Assembly: GCA_963761015.1 (NCBI GenBank)
Contig: CAVXFL010000022.1
Location: forward strand, 138,785 to 202,784
Reading direction: 5' to 3'
Origin: CAVXFL01 sp963761015
GTDB taxonomy: Bacteria > Pseudomonadota > Alphaproteobacteria > Acetobacterales > Acetobacteraceae
Length of the DNA stretch: 64,000 bases
Within the stretch, counting starts at the first letter, position 1. Every line of letters begins with the position of its first letter. The position numbers and the translations under genes are program-made. Positions 61,637-64,000 of this stretch are shown piece by piece. The notes under the pieces were generated by a model. The model worked only from the letters and a program-made list of their open reading frames with translations, was not told the origin of the DNA and did not search any database.

Positions 61637-64000
61637 TCAATAGTCCCGGCTGGATATGTTCGGCAGTATCAGATCCAGGCAGTCCGGGGTAAGCGTTTCA
61701 AGCGATCCGATCGCGCGACACTCGTTGACCACGCCGGCGACCAGCGGCTGGTGCAAGCTCACTTCGAGCTGCGCCGCCTGAATGGCCGCGTTGGTCGTAA
61801 TCAGTTGTTCCGTTGTCGGGAGCAGTTGCTGCGGGTTCTGGCCGGTCAGCCCGGGCGTGATGATGCCGCAGGTGGGCGAGCCGATCACGCAGAGATTCAG
61901 CAGGTAGGTCGGGTTGACCGCTGGCGTGATCGTCGAGATCGCGGCGGCTCGGCCGGTGGAATCGCCGGCGACGGCGCCGAACAGGTTGGAGTTGCCGGAA
62001 ACGCCCACCACGCTCAGCGATCCGACATCGATATTGCCGTCGATCGGGCCCGCTAGGTTGCCCAGCACCAGATTCGAGGTCGGGCCGACCAGATCGGCCA
62101 ACACGATCGAGCCAGCGGCGCCGGCCACGTCGATGCGCAACGTCGGCGCAGCGGCGTTCGGCGAATCGATGACCGTCTGGCCCAGCTGCGCAAACTGGGC
62201 CGTGCCGTCCGCTCCCGGGAGCACGCGCAGGAAGCTCCCCGGTGCGGCCGGAACTCCGCCCAATTGCGCCGCGACCGGCAGGCCGATCGTCGTGATCCTG
62301 CCGTTGACCAGCACCATGCCACCGGTGGCGGTGATGCCGATGTCGTTCGCCGCGATCGGCCCATTGATTTGCAGCGGCAGGCTGTCGAGCAGCGTGAGGG
62401 TGCCGGCGGCTACGGTGAACGGCCCGAGCGTGCCGACCGAGGCCGTCGTGCCGGGCACGCCGCCGAACTGAGCCTGTCCCGCCGCGCTGCCGGTCAGCGT
62501 GCCGGCGGCGATGCTGCCCCCGCTGTCGGTGATGGCGCCGCTCGCGTTCAGCGTCGTTGCGCCGCCGCTCAGGAGGCCGCTCGCCAGGTTGAGATTGCCC
62601 TGCACGTTCAGCGCGACCGAGCCGCCGCCGTTCACCGCGCCGACGATGCCGAGGTCGCCCGCGTCCCTCAGCGCGATTCCGCCCGGCGCCGCGAAATTCC
62701 CCAGCGAGGCGACCACATTGCCGCCGTTCATCGTGAAGCTGGCCGCGCCGCCGGTCAGGACCGACGCCAACACCTGGCCCGGTCCGGTTTCGACCACCGC
62801 CGCCGGCGACTGGAGATTCACCGCGCCGCCGCTCACCGGTCCGGCCAGAACGATCCCGCCGCCGGCGCTGAGCGACACCGAGGGCCCGCCGGTCAGCGGA
62901 CCCGTGACGGTCAGTTGCGGCGCGTCGGTCAGCGCGAAACCGCCGCTGGTCGTGAACGAGGCCAGCGTGCTGATGCTGTTCGAGGCCGATCCGAGCGTCG
63001 CCGAGGCCGCGCTGCCGCTCAGCGCGTTGGCGTTGATCGTTCCGCCGACCTCGTTGAACCCGCCGCTCACCGCGACCTGCAAGGAGGGCACCGTCACGGT
63101 GCCGGTGACCGACAGATTGCCGCTCACGCTGAGGCTCACCGAACTCCCGTCGGTGAGCGGGCCGGCAATGGCCAGGGACTGAATATCGGAGAGACTGAAT
63201 CCCGCATTCGTGGAGAAGCCGCCGACGCTGGCGATAAGATTGGTCCTGTTCAGGCTGAGCAGGTTGGCGGTTCCGCTCAAGGTCCCGGCGAGAATCGCGC
63301 CGCCCGGCTGGGTGACCCCGCCTGTCACCGCGAGGTTGAGGCTCTGCGCCTTCACGTCGCCCGCGAAGGCGAGCCCGCCGGGGACGTTGAACGACATCGC
63401 GCCTGCACTGGTGGCGTCCACCACCGTCAGCCCGGTCGTGTCCGTGAGCGCGAACGCGCCGTTGCTGCTGAACGTGGCAAGCGTCGGGATGGCGTTCGGC
63501 CCGTTCAGCGTGGCCGAACCGGCGATGCCTGAGAGCGTGCCCGCGGTGATGGTGCCGCCCGGTTCGGTAATCGCGCCGGTCGCGTTCAGCCGCACGTCCG
63601 GCGCGGTCAGTGATCCGGCGAGGCCGAGGCTGCCCGAGACATTGAGCGTGATGCGCGTGGTGTCTGTCAGCGGCCCGGTCACGATCAATGGCCGCCCGTC
63701 GGTCAGGGCGAACCCGCCGGTGCTGCTGAACGCCGCGAGGTTCGCAACGGCATTGGCCGGATTGGGGATCGTCGCCGGTCCCCCCGCGCTGCCGGAGAGC
63801 GTGGCCGCGACGATATTGCCGCCAGACTGATTGATCGCCCCGGCGGCGTTCAGGATGACGGCGCCGCCGCCGACTCCGATGCTGCCGCCGGTCTGCGCGA
63901 TGTCGCCACTCGCCGTGCTCAGCGTCACCGCAGGCGCGCCGATATTGCCCGTGGCCGTCATTGGGCCGGCGCTCGCGATGGCAATGCTGGTGGTCGCTGT
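61637..64000 (-). CDS. Filamentous-haemagglutinin-like repeat surface protein (5' part outside window)
   Basis: At least 787 residues, open to the right edge, so the N-terminal secretion domain is not seen. It consists of at least ten beta-helix units of roughly 60-70 residues with a recurring order: AGTLSG-A, N-IATLA-FSS-GGFALTD, LTVTGPLT--SVSLSVSGNL-LAG, then AITE-GG-I. This is the composition of two-partner-secretion adhesins. The C-terminus changes character: a cysteine-bearing segment (LCVIGSPTCGIIT, NECRAIGSLETLTPDCLDLI) that may form disulfides and cap the helix. It is first in the operon as seen, 2 bp before the CHAT gene. An FhaC/ShlB-type transporter would be expected to the right. 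Confidence 0.85.
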   Translation of the reverse strand, partial: TATTSIAIASAGPMTATGNIGAPAVTLSTASGDIAQTGGSIGVGGGAVILNAAGAINQSGGNIVAATLSGSAGGPATIPNPANAVANLAAFSSTGGFALTDGRPLIVTGPLTDTTRITLNVSGSLGLAGSLTAPDVRLNATGAITEPGGTITAGTLSGIAGSATLNGPNAIPTLATFSSNGAFALTDTTGLTVVDATSAGAMSFNVPGGLAFAGDVKAQSLNLAVTGGVTQPGGAILAGTLSGTANLLSLNRTNLIASVGGFSTNAGFSLSDIQSLAIAGPLTDGSSVSLSVSGNLSVTGTVTVPSLQVAVSGGFNEVGGTINANALSGSAASATLGSASNSISTLASFTTSGGFALTDAPQLTVTGPLTGGPSVSLSAGGGIVLAGPVSGGAVNLQSPAAVVETGPGQVLASVLTGGAASFTMNGGNVVASLGNFAAPGGIALRDAGDLGIVGAVNGGGSVALNVQGNLNLASGLLSGGATTLNASGAITDSGGSIAAGTLTGSAAGQAQFGGVPGTTASVGTLGPFTVAAGTLTLLDSLPLQINGPIAANDIGITATGGMVLVNGRITTIGLPVAAQLGGVPAAPGSFLRVLPGADGTAQFAQLGQTVIDSPNAAAPTLRIDVAGAAGSIVLADLVGPTSNLVLGNLAGPIDGNIDVGSLSVVGVSGNSNLFGAVAGDSTGRAAAISTITPAVNPTYLLNLCVIGSPTCGIITPGLTGQNPQQLLPTTEQLITTNAAIQAAQLEVSLHQPLVAGVVNECRAIGSLETLTPDCLDLILPNISSRDY

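Overview
The window is about 70% GC, with dense genes, short gaps and many overlapping start and stop codons. Gene neighbourhoods (argS-dgt facing erpA, ribF-ileS-lspA-DUF3035 lipoprotein, radA-cvpA-purF-SDR, proB-proA-nadD-rsfS, ETF-QO/TPR/ispE, mtnA with UPF0262 and DUF983) point to an alphaproteobacterium, most likely Acetobacterales/Rhodospirillales (Acetobacteraceae-like). This assignment rests on gene order and protein style, not on a search. I saw no rRNA, tRNA, CRISPR array, intact transposase or prophage.

Layout: 1-4 kb holds argS, dgt, a DUF29 protein, erpA and dksA. 4-8 kb holds a GT4 glycosyltransferase and methyltransferase pair followed by otnK-otnC (four-carbon acid sugar catabolism). 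8-15 kb holds a histone H1-like Lys/Arg/Thr-rich protein, a PrpD-family protein, small conserved genes, mtnA and a DUF2272 lipoprotein. 14.5-22 kb is one minus-strand beta-oxidation operon: FadB-like multifunctional enzyme, acyl-CoA ligase, thiolase and two unlike acyl-CoA dehydrogenases that look like the alpha and beta subunits of a heteromeric enzyme. 22.3-23.6 kb is a small accessory island: a 17-bp inverted repeat pair and an AbiEii-like nucleotidyltransferase with a 72-residue partner. 23.6-29 kb holds an amidase and rsfS-nadD-proA-proB. 29-33 kb holds a secreted beta-roll protein and a large GT92-like glycosyltransferase. 33-40 kb holds a cupin, ETF-ubiquinone oxidoreductase (the electron outlet for the beta-oxidation operon), a periplasmic TPR protein, ispE, a cysD without cysN, and a peptidoglycan-binding protein with a WGxxGxxG-type tail. 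40-50 kb holds lspA-ileS-ribF, a degraded hicBA module, an SDR, purF, cvpA and radA. 50-54 kb holds a P450, an OmpA-like protein and an HExxH membrane protein.

The most unusual block is 53.6-64 kb, a minus-strand operon of four genes: a giant repeat-rich filamentous-haemagglutinin-like surface protein (running off the right edge), a CHAT-protease/TPR lipoprotein, a membrane Ser/Thr kinase, and a membrane-anchored protein with about nine 43-45-residue Pro/Ala/Glu repeats. The last two end in the same roughly 230-residue module (DUF4384-like in its second half). Together they look like an envelope sensing/proteolysis/adhesion system.

Many well-known genes, including argS, ileS, proA, mtnA, cvpA, ETF-QO and the P450, are broken by single-base indels, often in homopolymers. 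This is best explained by residual assembly error. Frameshifted genes are therefore listed over their full span with the break position given.
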